From contig CAJJDN010000151.1 in the NCBI GenBank assembly GCA_905182985.1, positions 233,104-297,103 on the forward strand: a stretch of DNA of 64,000 nt, written 5' to 3'. Below are positions 49,662 through 62,700 of the stretch, one piece after another. Under the pieces are notes generated by a model. That model did no database searches. It was not told the origin of the DNA and worked only from the letters and a program-made list of their open reading frames with translations. Source of the DNA: Paramecium sonneborni. Its lineage: Eukaryota; Ciliophora; Oligohymenophorea; Peniculida; Parameciidae. Made by a program: the position numbers and the translations under genes. How positions within the stretch are numbered: the stretch's first letter is position 1; every line of letters begins with the position of its first letter.

Positions 49662-51105
49662 TCATTTATGTTTATTAACGAATGTTGTAACCATTTATAA
49701 TGATGCTTCTGGCTAATCAGTAGGTACCAAATGTCCAGCATTATTTATTAATACTAATTCTAAATTTCCAGCTTACTTCTAATATCCAACTATCTTATTT
49801 GTTCCTGTAATCTTTAATACATCGAAATCCTTTTCTCGATATTCCTAAATCTTTTCATATTTCAAATCATAAACCCATCTCAAAGTCCCTGGAGTTGAAC
49901 AAATCAAATCATTCTGCCCATTATATACCAAAAATGGAATCTATTTAACTACTTCTTCGACTCTCTTTACAACATCTCTCAACATAAAATCACTGGACCA
50001 TCACCACCATTACTAATTTTATATTTCCAATCTTCGCTAAATCCAAATATATTCACTATTGAAATCTTATTCAAATATTCCTCTACTTTATCCTCTACTT
50101 CTTCATAATAACCATATTAAAGAACATTATAAACATTCATACCACCGCTTTGTGTAATTATAATGTTTAAAGATTCCCCAAAAGCATCTCTTGCTGCCAA
50201 AGTATTACCTTTATTTAATTCTTTCAATCCATATGCTAATATTGAATCTACTTTCATTCTCTCTTGAATGTCTATCAAACCTAAATTAAATGAATATGCT
50301 GCATATTCTGCTATTACTGCATATGGATCTGTAAAAGGATCTCCTATTCCTACACCTTTCAATGGAATCTTCTTCTCTCCATTCTAATTATTATCTAATA
50401 TTGCCTTTGCTATTGTTGGAGCAGATCTAAATCATATCAATTTTTACTTCCCAGCATAACTTTCACCAAATATAAACCAAGCTGATTAAGTCAATCCTTT
50501 CACATTTTACTATTCCACACATCCCTTTGCATCAAATAAGAACGAATTTAATGCATATAAAAAATGTTTTCCAATTTATTTCTAATTTTTTGGTACTTCT
50601 GATTATTTTTCAACATATGCTAAACCTGTACCAATTCGTTAATCTATAAAAATTACATCATATTCTGTATTCCAAGCATATAAATTCTTCGTTAAACTAC
50701 CATTCTTTTACATTAACAATGGTCCTAATTCCATAAAGTTTCCTAATTAAGATGATGATCCTGGTCCACCATTCAACCATATCAATGTTGGATAATTTTA
50801 GAGTTCACTTTCTTATTTGGCTTTTTAACTTCCATAAAAAATAAATCCCAAAGATGAATTACTATCTTCTTAAACACTCAAATATCCAGAATATATCACT
50901 TGATAATCATCAAACAAAGGATCTAATTATTTTGCATTAACCTTTTTGCATTTTGTTCCTTATGGAAATTCTCCTTCACTTTTAAATATATCACTATAAT
51001 CATATTAACCTTCTTTAAAGCTCAACCTTGAGTAGCCTAAGCTTATGAAAGTTAATAATATGATTTTCTACATACAAATATTATTTAAATCATATTGACA
51101 TTCAT
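49662..51105 (-). CDS. Serine carboxypeptidase (peptidase family S10), apparent frameshift
   Basis: After a 32-bp intron in the signal peptide (MNKIILLTFISLGYS) the S10 landmarks follow: LIWLNGGPGSSSQLGNFMEL, DQRIGTGLAYV, and the nucleophile serine in FIFGESYAGK, where a 21-bp intron must be removed. The catalytic Asp is in YNGQNDLICSTPGTLRW and the His in NNAGHLVPTDQPEAS, so the triad is complete. The enzyme would remove C-terminal residues in phagosomes or lysosomes, or be secreted. Near 49,995-50,000 the frame shifts by one base (ISNGGDG to SDFMLRDVV) with no suitable intron, so either one base is missing in the assembly or the gene is broken there. Confidence 0.88.
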
Positions 51106-51635
51106 TATTACATCATTATTATTATATATGAATATATAAATATTTAATATGCAATATTCCCTTTATCTTTTATCGAAATTTATTCTATCACTCTTTCTAT
51201 AATACTTAGATATTAAATTTCTTTATCATAAGAAAATACATAAAATAAAATTAGCTTCTAACTTTCTTTTATTTGTATTTCATCCTAAAAAATATTATGA
51301 ATAAAATTTAATAAGAATTTCAAAAGTTTATCATAATTTTTATTATTAAAAAAAATGTAAAATAATTCTTGTTTTATAATTTAATTATTAACAATAAAAA
51401 ATATAATTTATAATCAAAATATCCAAAAAGAATAGAATAAAAATTATTTATATCATTTTGATACTAGAAGAGTAATTACAATTAAGATGCATAGATCTAA
51501 TATTAAAAAGAAAATTAGCTATTAGTAAGTTGAAAAAATTCAAAAGCATTAAATTGTTGAATTAAATGTATAATTCTTTAATAACTTTTTGTATTTAATT
51601 GGAAAAATATTTTTAATCATTCATTAAATAAAATA
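51106..51635. promoter_or_regulatory. Divergent intergenic region
   Basis: This 530-bp AT-rich spacer separates the carboxypeptidase and SPRY-like genes, which are transcribed away from each other. It should contain both promoters. No open frame, repeat or RNA gene is evident. Confidence 0.4.
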
Positions 51636-52267
51636 ATGGGTAATTGTGAAACAAGCAACACAGTTATTGGAGATCCATAATTTTAACAAATTGGAAGTGG
51701 AGAATAAGCAAGAAACTTTAGCTCTACTTACAAAAGTGAATATGTTGAAGTACACGGTAACTTAGCTGTTGTTGAGGAACAAGAAGAAGGAGGTTTAGTT
51801 CTTTTAGACGAAACCGCAAAGGAATAAGACTTATTAAAAGTTAAGATTTGTTGTGACACATTATAAACAGTAAAATTATTCAATATTTTAGAGCATAGGA
51901 ATAGGAATAGTTGATTTTGATATAGTAAAAGAAACTGACTTTTCAGGAAATTGTAATTATGGATTAGATCATGGAATGTGGATTGTTTATTCTGATAAAC
52001 GTAAATTTATTATTATATTTATTAGTTGTTGCTGCTTCTAATGATGAAAATCTTGATAAGAAATCTTTAGGGATTGAAGTTCAAAATGGAGAGATTATTG
52101 AATGTATTAGAAATGGAAATGTATTCATCATCAAGAAATCTGGAGAGAACAAATAAATTACATTCACATTACCTCCAAATAAAAATTATAGATTTGCTGC
52201 ATATTTATTCAGCGGTTGGGATAGCAAAGATGCTAAAGTATCTGAAGCTAGAATCGAAACATTATGA
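51636..52267 (+). CDS. Putative N-myristoylated SPRY-like protein
   Basis: Introns of 22 and 25 bp leave 195 codons. The N-terminus MGNCETSNTV fits an N-myristoylation signal with a neighbouring Cys that could be palmitoylated, so membrane attachment is likely. The body resembles a SPRY/B30.2 fold: VKICCDTLQ, then SIGIGIVDFDIVKETDFSGN, GMWIVYSDK and FTLPPNKNYRFAAYLFSG. Such domains usually bind short peptides in partner proteins. The match is by pattern and the fold call is tentative. No catalytic motif is present. Confidence 0.65.
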
Positions 52268-52307
52268 AATTTATTCATAATTATTTTTGATAACATTCAA
52301 ACAACCA

Positions 52308-52866
52308 TCATTCAACTTAATCTATTCCTGTGACTAAAGCTTTCTTAGCAAAACTAGCAATTAAATATCCTGCATCATTATAGTTATGGTCTGTATTCCA
52401 TAAAATATTTCCTTAATGAATCTCTTTCTTTGTGGAAATAAAATGAGCCATGGCATATTAATAAATTTTATCGGTGATTTATTCCATTTTATCAGTCTCT
52501 TTCAATCCATATATAGTACAGATCTCTGCAAATTCAGGTTCACCATATAAGCAACTTGTGTATTCTTCTGGAAGTGCCTAAATAATTATTTAATTTAACT
52601 ACATTAAAATAATCGTCAACTTCTTTCTTTAGTCCTAATAATTAAGACAAGCTTGCTTTGTCTGCTTTTTGGACCATATATCCAACAAAATTAAAAATAT
52701 CAATTTAAATAGCATCATCTCCACAATTCGATACATGTTGTGGTTCAGGCAAATTGTTAAATCTAAACGCTCCTGTTAATGCTTCTTAATTAAATTGACG
52801 TTCATCAGGTGTGTAAATGCATGATCCTATGGCAAAAGTAATTAATAATATTTCAATCGATTTCAT
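52308..52866 (-). CDS. Small secreted protein, hypothetical
   Basis: One 25-bp intron (GTAGTTAAAT..TTATTTAG) leaves 178 codons. It has a signal peptide (MKSIEILLITFAIGSC), and the mature part is helical with a few Cys (HVSNCGDDAIQIDIFNF and EYTSCLYGEPEFAEICT). Homology to a named family is not recognised; a secreted or vacuolar lumen protein is likely. Its 5' 500 bp and the following gene are repeated exactly downstream (see the direct repeat). Its 3' end faces the SPRY-like gene with 40 bp between. Confidence 0.7.
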
Positions 52867-53481
52867 TTTAAAATATTTTTATTTTAAGAAGGATCTTTTG
52901 AAATCAGTTTAAAGCGTTTGACTTCCAACCAAATCAAATCGCTGTTTTTTTATAATCTGTCATTAATAATATTTCTATTTTAGATAAAATAAGAAATATC
53001 AAAATTTTCAAAGTTTTTTTCATTTCTAACTCAATATTTATTTTCTAATATATTTCTATATAAATAAAAATATTTGTGTTATGACATAATCTAAATTATT
53101 GAATTAAATAAAATGTGTAAAATTCTCAAAAGAATGACTTTATTTAATTACCTCCAGGAATTTTATCTATTAATTCTTTAGCTTTTTTTGCTTTCTCATC
53201 TACTTCTGAAACAGTCTTACTTACTTTAGACATATTTTCGTTAATCTAATAATAATGAAATAAATTTACATTTTTAGTTGTTGACTCTAAAGTACTTGAT
53301 AAAGCAATCATCTTTTCAACTTAAGGGGCAATTTTTGATAATGCATCCATATCTTCTCTCAATTATCTTATACTATCCCCTAATTATTACACTCTTTGCA
53401 TATCGTTTCCCATTATTTAATTTATTATTAATTTTATTTTTAAATTTATTTAATTATATTTCATTTTAAATATCATATATA
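52363..53481. repeat. Direct repeat, copy 1 (1,119 bp)
   Basis: From about 52363 the sequence matches copy 2 at a fixed offset of 1,119 bp to its end, by visual comparison throughout. It includes most of the secreted-protein gene and the whole small coiled-coil gene. Copy 2 starts immediately after it, with a single N at the junction. Confidence 0.9.
53126..53413 (-). CDS. Small coiled-coil protein, 87 residues
   Basis: One 24-bp intron (GTAAATTTAT..ATTATTAG) leaves 88 codons. The product begins MGNDMQRVQQLGDSIRQLRE and is a single amphipathic helix with regular heptads, ending in KELIDKIPGGNQIKSFF. MGN at the start could allow N-myristoylation. It resembles small subunits of tethering or lysosome-positioning complexes in size and shape, but I cannot assign it. 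An identical second copy lies at 54245-54532. Confidence 0.65.
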
Positions 53482-53482
53482 N

Positions 53483-53985
53483 AATATCCTGCATCATTAT
53501 AGTTATGGTCTGTATTCCATAAAATATTTCCTTAATGAATCTCTTTCTTTGTGGAAATAAAATGAGCCATGGCATATTAATAAATTTTATCGGTGATTTA
53601 TTCCATTTTATCAGTCTCTTTCAATCCATATATAGTACAGATCTCTGCAAATTCAGGTTCACCATATAAGCAACTTGTGTATTCTTCTGGAAGTGCCTAA
53701 ATAATTATTTAATTTAACTACATTAAAATAATCGTCAACTTCTTTCTTTAGTCCTAATAATTAAGACAAGCTTGCTTTGTCTGCTTTTTGGACCATATAT
53801 CCAACAAAATTAAAAATATCAATTTAAATAGCATCATCTCCACAATTCGATACATGTTGTGGTTCAGGCAAATTGTTAAATCTAAACGCTCCTGTTAATG
53901 CTTCTTAATTAAATTGACGTTCATCAGGTGTGTAAATGCATGATCCTATGGCAAAAGTAATTAATAATATTTCAATCGATTTCAT
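53483..53985 (-). pseudogene. 3'-truncated second copy of the secreted-protein gene
   Basis: This holds the start codon, signal peptide and most of the coding region of the secreted-protein gene, but the last 55 bases or so of the gene, including its stop, are missing because copy 2 begins inside it. It would not encode a complete protein. It is probably an artefact of assembly. Confidence 0.75.
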
Positions 53986-54244
53986 TTTAAAATATTTTTA
54001 TTTTAAGAAGGATCTTTTGAAATCAGTTTAAAGCGTTTGACTTCCAACCAAATCAAATCGCTGTTTTTTTATAATCTGTCATTAATAATATTTCTATTTT
54101 AGATAAAATAAGAAATATCAAAATTTTCAAAGTTTTTTTCATTTCTAACTCAATATTTATTTTCTAATATATTTCTATATAAATAAAAATATTTGTGTTA
54201 TGACATAATCTAAATTATTGAATTAAATAAAATGTGTAAAATTC

Positions 54245-54532
54245 TCAAAAGAATGACTTTATTTAATTACCTCCAGGAATTTTATCTATTAATTCTTTAG
54301 CTTTTTTTGCTTTCTCATCTACTTCTGAAACAGTCTTACTTACTTTAGACATATTTTCGTTAATCTAATAATAATGAAATAAATTTACATTTTTAGTTGT
54401 TGACTCTAAAGTACTTGATAAAGCAATCATCTTTTCAACTTAAGGGGCAATTTTTGATAATGCATCCATATCTTCTCTCAATTATCTTATACTATCCCCT
54501 AATTATTACACTCTTTGCATATCGTTTCCCAT
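54245..54532 (-). CDS. Second copy of the 87-residue coiled-coil gene
   Basis: Identical to the gene at 53126-53413, including its 24-bp intron. If the direct repeat is an assembly error, only one gene exists and this copy has the true upstream flank. Confidence 0.6.
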
Positions 54533-54600
54533 TATTTAATTTATTATTAATTTTATTTTTAAATTTATTTAATTATATTTCATTTTAAATATCATATATA

Positions 54601-55450
54601 GAAAATCTAAACGAATTCTTCTTTACTAAAATAAGGTATTTGATGCTCCTTTTGAAGATAGATACTTTGTTATTCAATTGAATTGTCTGCACTATTCTTG
54701 GCAAAGCTAAAGAATCTTGTTTAAACTATGCTTATAAATGGAAATTTTTATCATGATAAAGTTAATGAAGAGATTGATATTGTCTTTGGGATCCATGTCT
54801 TTAGTCTTTAAGAATTCTCTCAATTTTTTCAATTAAAAAAATTATCAATTACATCCTTTATTTACAATTATAATAATTTATGTTTTTCAGTAAAGCTAAA
54901 AAAATTTACTCATTTATGCAACATATCATTTTCTTAGTCCAATCAGATTTTGGTTATCTAATTAAATAAAAAGAGTGTTGGTTGATAAAATTGCTTGTAA
55001 TATTCACACATTTACATAGCCCTGATTTCTTTCAAATCTGAAACATTCGTAGTTTTTGGTAACCTAATTGGTTCTGAGAGTACTTTTCGAACTTCTTATT
55101 TTCTTTTGCTTTCAATAAAGTAATAAGAGGCAAATTCAAATATCATATTGAGGATTTTATGATCTAATAAATGTTCCATTAAAAAACTTTATTTCATTTC
55201 ATGGTTTTGACTGGCAACCCAAATACTAGACCAAACCTTTGTTTGTTTTTGCTTAACCCCATGGAAAATGTAAGACAAGTTTTGTATCACATTTTCTGAT
55301 TAATATTTTTCTTAAAGTATTAGTTCAAATTTTGCAAATTAATGTTGACTGTAAAAAGTAGAAGGTATTTATAAATTTTCTATATGATAGAGAGATTCAG
55401 AATTTTAGAAATTTGGGTTGGAAATCCAATTCTACTACAACACAAATAAA
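54601..55450 (-). pseudogene. Frameshifted coding remnant or unresolved gene
   Basis: Minus-strand coding composition is clear in two long TGA-free parts. The upstream part reads VWSSIWVASQNHEMKQSFLM and IFEFASYYFIESKRKQEVRK and ends at FYQPTLFLFN; the downstream part reads DWTKKMICCINEQIFLALLK and LPRIVQTIQLNNK. The two are in different frames near 54,940-54,985, where there is no GT-AG pair that would restore the frame. No good start codon lies upstream. A decayed gene is the simplest reading; a sequencing error in a live gene is possible. The downstream end runs into the direct repeat. No family is recognised. Confidence 0.45.
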
Positions 55451-56723
55451 ATTGAAGTTCATATTTCATTGATTGCTCTCTTATCCTAGTAGCTTTCCCA
55501 TTAGGAAAAAAATAATTTTATTGATTTTTTTTTTTTTTTGTAAATTTCTTTATTCAAAAAACGAATTTATTATGATATTTGTATCATTTCTATAAGACCT
55601 TCTTCACCTTATTAATTAATGTTAGGAGAAATGTTTTTATTTGAGGGCAAAAATTTTACTTTTTTGTAGAATCTATGATTAATAATAAATAATAATAAAA
55701 CTTTACATTTACTCTGAAAAATTTTAAATGGAAATTAATAATTCTTTTACATTCTATTTGAATGGAAGCTAAAAATAATTTTATTGGACTTTATAAGTTT
55801 GAATAATCTTTTATGTCTTTTTTAAATGTGAATATTTGATTTATAAGGCAACCAATAATTCTTTCATTATTTATATAGCAATTGTTTCATATATTATAAA
55901 ACTAATAATAATTTTTTCATCATTACTTTTTATTTTTGTAATTTAATAAATTCTTAATTAAACTAATTAAAAAATAATAGAAATTGCCGAATTTTTTTGC
56001 TTCTCTTCAAATTGAAATTCTATAATTTACTCTTAAATTCAAATTAGATAAACCTACAACAAGTGGCGTATAGAGTGAAAAGAAAGAAATTTTATATATT
56101 TAACAGAATTAAAATACAAAATATATATTTTTAAACTAATTCTTAAGCTTTTCTTTTAGACAAAAGTTCATGAAAAAAGTTAAAATTTAATCTAAATACC
56201 TAGCTAACAACCTAGTTGAATTTTTTTCTTATTTTTCATTTACTTTTTAACACTTGAATTTTAAGAATTATTGTAAATTAGAAAGCTTATAACATATTTG
56301 TTTTAGTGATATTGTTGTAATTTTAATAAACTGCAAAATGAATCTTTCTCTAAAAAGCTTGTAAGGTTAGAAAAGCTAATTTCATTCTAACTTTTGATTA
56401 TTTTAGGAATTGAGTTTTTTTTTAAATCATGGCTATAAATCAAAAACATTTATTATTGAATTTAAGGTCCTCCAATAGAATTTATGACAATCAGATTAAT
56501 AAATGCATCAGTGAAAATAAAATGAAAATGCCCTTTTTTACTTAAATTCTAAAATTGAGAAGGAAATTTGAAATTTTATTATTTACGATAATTAAATTAT
56601 TAAATTAATCTTGAAAAAAGATAGTGGATGAAAAAATATCCTATTTTGAAAAAAAAAAAAAATTAATTCCATTCAAATTTAAATATCCTAAAATCTTTAA
56701 TTAAATTTTAATACTTAAAGTAA
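55451..56723. promoter_or_regulatory. Long AT-rich region upstream of the surface antigen gene
   Basis: This 1.27-kb non-coding region includes a run of 15 T at 55525-55539 and other A and T tracts. No open frame has coding composition. It is much longer than the other spacers and must hold the promoter and any control elements of the surface antigen gene. Only one surface antigen is expressed at a time in Paramecium, so upstream control is of interest. Confidence 0.45.
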
Positions 56724-59700
56724 ATGAATAAAGCTATACTATTAATAGCATTATTAGTAATACTAACAAATTGTTAAACAGTGACAATCGCAAATACATG
56801 CTCATGTACACAGATGCTAACAGTAGCAGATTGTGGAAAAAAATCAGGTTGTACATGGAATACAACAACAAAAGCATGTGAAGTGACTTAGACACCAACA
56901 ACACCAACTGAAACCACAACCTTTGCTACTTATTGTGATTAATTCAATACAGCTGAAGAATGTCCAAAGAAAGATCCATGTGCATGGGATGGCAAGACTT
57001 GCACTCACTTCACTGGATGCACAGCATTTGTTAATGATACTGATGAGAAATGTTAAGCAATTTCTAATAGATGCATAACAGATGGAGTTCGTTGTGTAGA
57101 GAAAGCAGCATGTGATACTTATAAAACTTCTAAGTCCTGTGTTTTAAATAATTTAGGAAGATTTTGTTTCTGGAACACAACTGATGCAACAAATCCAAAA
57201 TGCGAAGATGCAGATGACTGTCCTAAATTACCAGCAGATAAATTAAATTCTGATGCACTATGCAGAGCCTAATTGTCTAAATGTACAGCTAAAGAAGGAG
57301 GAGGATGTATTGAATTGGGAGCAAAATGCGAAGATAATCTTGCTGAAATTAGTTGTGTTAGAGATAAATAAAACGTTGCATGTTTTTGGAGTAAAGGAAA
57401 GTGTTTAGATAAAACATGTGATAATGCTTCAGATGAACTAAAAACAGATGAAGTATGTAAAAACTTCATTCCATCATGTACTACTAAGAAAGATGGGGGT
57501 TGTGTTACAAGAACTAATTGTGGATCAGCAACTAACCAAGCAGCTTGTGTCAAAAACAGTTCAGGAGAGGATTGCTTTTGGAATCCCACTACATCGACTT
57601 GTGTAGACAAAACATGTGCAAATGCTTTACCATCAAATAAAACAAATGCAAGCTGTTAATCCTATTTGAAAGAATGTATAACAACAGGAAATGGATGCAC
57701 AAAAAACACTGGTTGTGGTGCTGCAACAATTAAAGAAGCTTGTGATAAGACTTTAAGTGGAGGTTTATGTCATTGGGATGGTACTTGTAAAACAAAGATT
57801 TGTGAAAATGCAGGTTCCTTATATGTTGGGCATGAATAATGCAGCACATTTTTGCCCACTTGTACTGCTAAAGTTGGTGCTGCTTCAGGATGTACTGATA
57901 GAACTTGCGCGAATGCTCCAAAAACAAATGTTACAAATGATTAATGTGAAGCCTATTTACCAAAAGGAAATTGTATAACTTAAGATGGAGGTGGTTGTAG
58001 ACCTAATACCACATGTGAAGCAATTAATTTGGAAATAGCTTGTAAGAACGATGGAAATTCACCTAAAAATGATTGCTTCTGGGATAATGGAAAATGCTGG
58101 ACTAAAAATTGTACTAATGCTCCTAGTTCAAATAATACTCATGCTTTATGTAATTCATTTTTACCAAAATGCACTGTTGGAAGTGGATCAACCTGTGTAG
58201 ACAAAATATGCGAAAATGTTTAAGAAGAGGCTAATTGTACCAATGATTTTAATAATAAACCATGCATATACAAAGGAAAATGCTATTAGAAATAATGTGC
58301 CTTAGCACCCAAAGATTATACAACATATGCTTAATGCAATACATATCTACCTGGATAATGCACTCTAGATAATTCAGGATCTGGTTGTATGGATTTACCT
58401 ATTAAATGTGAGGCTATTATCAAGGCTGATGGTTGCTAAATTAAAAAAGGAGGTGGAAAATGTGGATTACTTGGAACCAGTTGTGTTGATTAATCATGTC
58501 TTACTGCCCCCTCAGCTGATTATACTACAACTGAAAGTTGTGATAGTTATAAAACAGGATGTGTTGTTGATAATGATGGTGCTGGTTGCATTGATCTTCC
58601 ATCAACTTGTAGTGGTAGAAAGAAATCAGATAATTGTGAAATTGAATAAACTAGAAGCCAAACTCCTTTAAAATGTTAATGGGATAGTTTCACTGATGTA
58701 AGTAACCCAGTTTGTATAGATATAAAATGTGACAATGCACATAAAGTAACTCTTAGGGCTGGTGTAACTCAAGTTGGATGTTGGACTTATTATAATTTGA
58801 AATGTGTTATTGATGCTAATTTCAGATGTATTCCTAGACCAAAAGCTTGTGCTGGATTAGTTTAAGCTGCTTGCTAATAAACAAATTTGATATACGTATC
58901 TGATACTTAAACTAAAAATTGTTATTGGGATGCAAATTCAACTTCTTGCAAAGATATTTCTTGTGCAAATATAACATTAGAAACATATAATCATGTTAAT
59001 TGTAATAATGCTATTTCAACATGCACAGTCAATGCAGCTTCTAATAAGTGTTAAGATTTGGCAGCATGTGATAAATATACTGTTAGTGATTAATGCAAAA
59101 AAGACAATAATGGTAATGATTGTGTATTTACACCACCATCAACCTGTAGAGATAAATCTTGTGCAGAAGCAGCGGATTCAGATGCCTATGATAGTGATGA
59201 TAAATGTTAAACATTTTCTAAAAAATGTACATTAACATAAAAGAAATGTGCTTTGAAGAAAGCTACTTGTGCAGATTATACAATTTAAGGAGCTTGTGAA
59301 GCACATACTGTGGGTGTAAAGTAATAATGTGCATGGGATACTGTAAATACATTATGTACTAATATAACTTCTTTGGATTGCACAAAATATACCGGAATAG
59401 GATTTACAGCAGGTTATTGTTAATATTTAGACAGTACTTGCTCTGTTAATTCAGCTGGCACAGCCTGCACTACTGCAACAACCGAATGTGTAGGATTAGC
59501 AGAAACAGCATGTGTTTGGGCTAGTACAGATAAATATTGCTATTGGAATACAAGCGGAAGCCCAGCTTGTGCAAAATTGGTACCTGCAACAAAATGCAGT
59601 GAAATTGCAGGAACAAGCGTTTTAATTTGTTAGTAAAAGAAAAGTTCTTGTACATGGACAAGTGGTACAAAATGTTCAGCTAATTGTGCAGCTTTTACAG

Positions 59701-62700
59701 GACCTTTCAACTATGATACTTGCTAGGCATATGATAAATAATGTACAATCAAAAGGGATGGGTAAAGTTGTGTCGCTACAGTTTCGACTTGTGCAACTAC
59801 TGCAGTTGCAAATTGTACACATGCAGATAATGGACCTTGTATTTTAGTATCTGGAACTTGCACTCTTGCATCAGGTGATGCACTAATAGGTACTGGTAAT
59901 TGTAGTAGCATTACCGGAGTAGGTTTAACACCTGCTTACTGTAAGGCAGTCAGTACTGGTGGTAACACCTGTTCAGTAAACTCAGAATTGACTACTTGTG
60001 TTGAAGCAAAAGAAAATTGCGTTAATTATGAAACTCCTTCGACTGATTGTGTTTCTAGTAATCTTTAAACATCCTGTATGATAAATAGCGATGGAACTAC
60101 ATGTGTTATGTTTACTTAAGGTACTACACCTTGTGGAGATCTTAAACTTTTCAAAGCAGCAGCTACTCCTATTACATACACAAATGCAATTTGTAATTTA
60201 TATGGATGCCAGGCTAAATCAGATTCAACTGGTTGTGAAAATATTGCTGCACCATCTGCGCCTTCTGCTCCTACTTGTGCTAGTTTCACTGGCCCAGTTA
60301 CATATGAAGCTTGTAGAGGTTTCTAAAATACTTGTTCAGTAAATTCAAATAAAACTGCATGTGTGATAGCAAAAGCTACATGTGCAGAATATACAATAAC
60401 AACAGAGTGCGGATATGCTACAAATGAAGGAGAATGTATTGTATAAGGAACAGCATGTGTATAAAAGAATTGTGAAGGGGCACCTGCTTCAGTTACTGAT
60501 TTAGCTGGATGTTAAGCTGTTTCAACAAATTGTGGATTAAGATCAGGTGGATGTTAATTAAGAAATACTTGTAGTTCATATGAAGTTTAAGGTGCATGCA
60601 TTAAGAATGCTACTGGAGGGGAATGCTTGTGGAATCCAACAGCTAAAAAATGTGTGGATAAAAGTTGTAATGCAGCAGAAGCATCAGCTAGTTTTAGCAG
60701 CCATAATTAATGTGCAGCTTTAGGTAAATGCACAGTCAAAGCAACAGCAGAGAAGGCAATTGGTTAAGGATGTATTCCTTATACTAATTGTAGTTCATAC
60801 GCTATTGAAGAATAATGCAAATTCAATACAAAGGGGGATGTTTGTATTTGGAATACAAATACTGATCCTGCTTCTTGTGCCGATAAATCATGTGCTACTG
60901 CACCAAATACATCCTATAACGATCATATTGCATGTTATGGATATCTTATTGTTCCTGGATGCACAGTCAATGTTGTTGATGTCAGTGGAACCCTTACTCT
61001 TCAAGGTTGTACAGCTTTAAAAACATGCAATTTATATTCTCTTGAAGGATAATGTAAATTAAGTAGTGAAAAGGATAAAGACGGTAATTATATTGAATGT
61101 GGATGGAATGGCACTACTTGTGCTAATAAGAGTTGTTTAACTGCTTAAGAAACTGTTAATACTCATTCAGCTTGTAATACATATTTAACTGGTTGTACTG
61201 TTAATGCAACAGATAATGGTTGCATCGCTATTCCTGAGACTTGTGAAGAGATGACCAATAATCAATGTTTTGATGGATCAGTTGACAAATCATCAAGAAA
61301 ATGTTATTGGGATACAGCAGAATCAAAGTGTATTACTAAGAAATGCGAAAATTCACCAAACTATGGCTCAGATTCGGAATGTAATAGTTATTTATTTGGT
61401 TGCACAACAGATCCTGTCAAATGTAAGACAAAAATATGTGAAGATTTCCCATTAACTACTGATGCTTTATGTAAAGCATAAATTTCTACTTGTACATCAA
61501 ATGGAGTTAATTGTGTTAGAAGAGGATCTTGCAGTTAAGCATTAGCTGAAGCTGGATGTGTGACAGATTCAAATAACAGTGAATGTTAATGGATGACTCC
61601 TACTGGATAAACTGCTTATTGTACAAAAAAAAATTGTACAACTGCACCAACAACTTTAACAACTGAAGCCTAATGTTAATAGTACTATAAACCACCACCA
61701 CCACCACCACCACTACCAGGATAATAATAATAATCCTGTACAACAAAGAAAGATGGAGGTTGTACTCTTAAAGGAGCGTGCACAGCTGCTAATGTTTAAG
61801 CTGCTTGTATAACTGATTCAAGTGGATTAGATTGTTAGTGGGATACAGAAACTAGTAATTGCAGATTAAAAGAATGCAAGGATTTTACATTTACAACTTA
61901 TGCCGCTTGCAATAAGGTTGGATGTACACTTGGCTAAGGTGGAAGATGTACAAAAAAGACAAATTGTTAGGACATTAAAGTCAGAGCCGCCTGCATTGAA
62001 GGAAATGATGCTCCTTGTTTATGGATTCCAAAATATGTAAATGAGGATAGTCTAGGAAAATGCATCTAATATGAGTCTTGCAAAAGTTTGAAAGTGACTA
62101 TTGATGATTCTGCTAATGACAAATGTAAATGGATCTCTCCTAATTGTACAACTGATGGTGATGGTTCATGTATTGGAATTACAAGTTGTGCAGATACAAA
62201 CATTAAAGGAGGTTGTAAAACAGGAACAGATGGAGAATGTATCTAAACAGTTTCTGCTAAAGGAGCTACAGATACTATTTGCAAGAAATTCACTTCATGT
62301 TCTGATGCTTATTATTTAGATCATGATGCTTGTAATAAAGCAAATCCAAATTGTACATCAGACTATTCAACTGGATGTATTCCATTAGCTGCATGTTCTA
62401 CATACTCTTAAAATTAATGCTTTAGAAACAAGGATGGAGTTTAAAAAGATGCTAATGGATTTATAACCTCAACAGGTGTTTGTGTACCAGATGAGATTAC
62501 AAAATAATGCAGAGATTAATAATGTTCGGATCTAACTTACACTACAGAAGCAGACTGTTCATCCAAACTGAAGACTTGTACCTCAGATGGTGTTAAGTGT
62601 CTTGTTAAAGGTGCTTGCTCTACTTATACATAATAAGCTGCTTGCAATATTGCTGGTGGTACTGAAGGAGCTTGCTTCTGGGTTGCAGGAGAGCCTGAAG

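Larger units (their letters stand above)
53482..54600. repeat. Direct repeat, copy 2, joined by a single N
   Basis: The base at 53482 is N. From 53483 to 54600 the sequence repeats 52364-53481 with no difference that I can see. An exact copy with an N at the join is what a scaffolder leaves when two overlapping contigs are abutted and not merged. A true recent tandem duplication cannot be excluded from sequence alone. Confidence 0.9.

Noticed and set aside
55500..55560. Poly-T run as a retroposon tail
   Set aside because: No target-site duplication or reverse-transcribed copy next to it; A/T runs are common in these spacers.
57269..57610. Minus-strand 113-residue open frame inside the antigen gene
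   Set aside because: It lies antisense to the strongly supported surface antigen frame, has no family motif and reflects the Cys/Thr codon pattern of the other strand.
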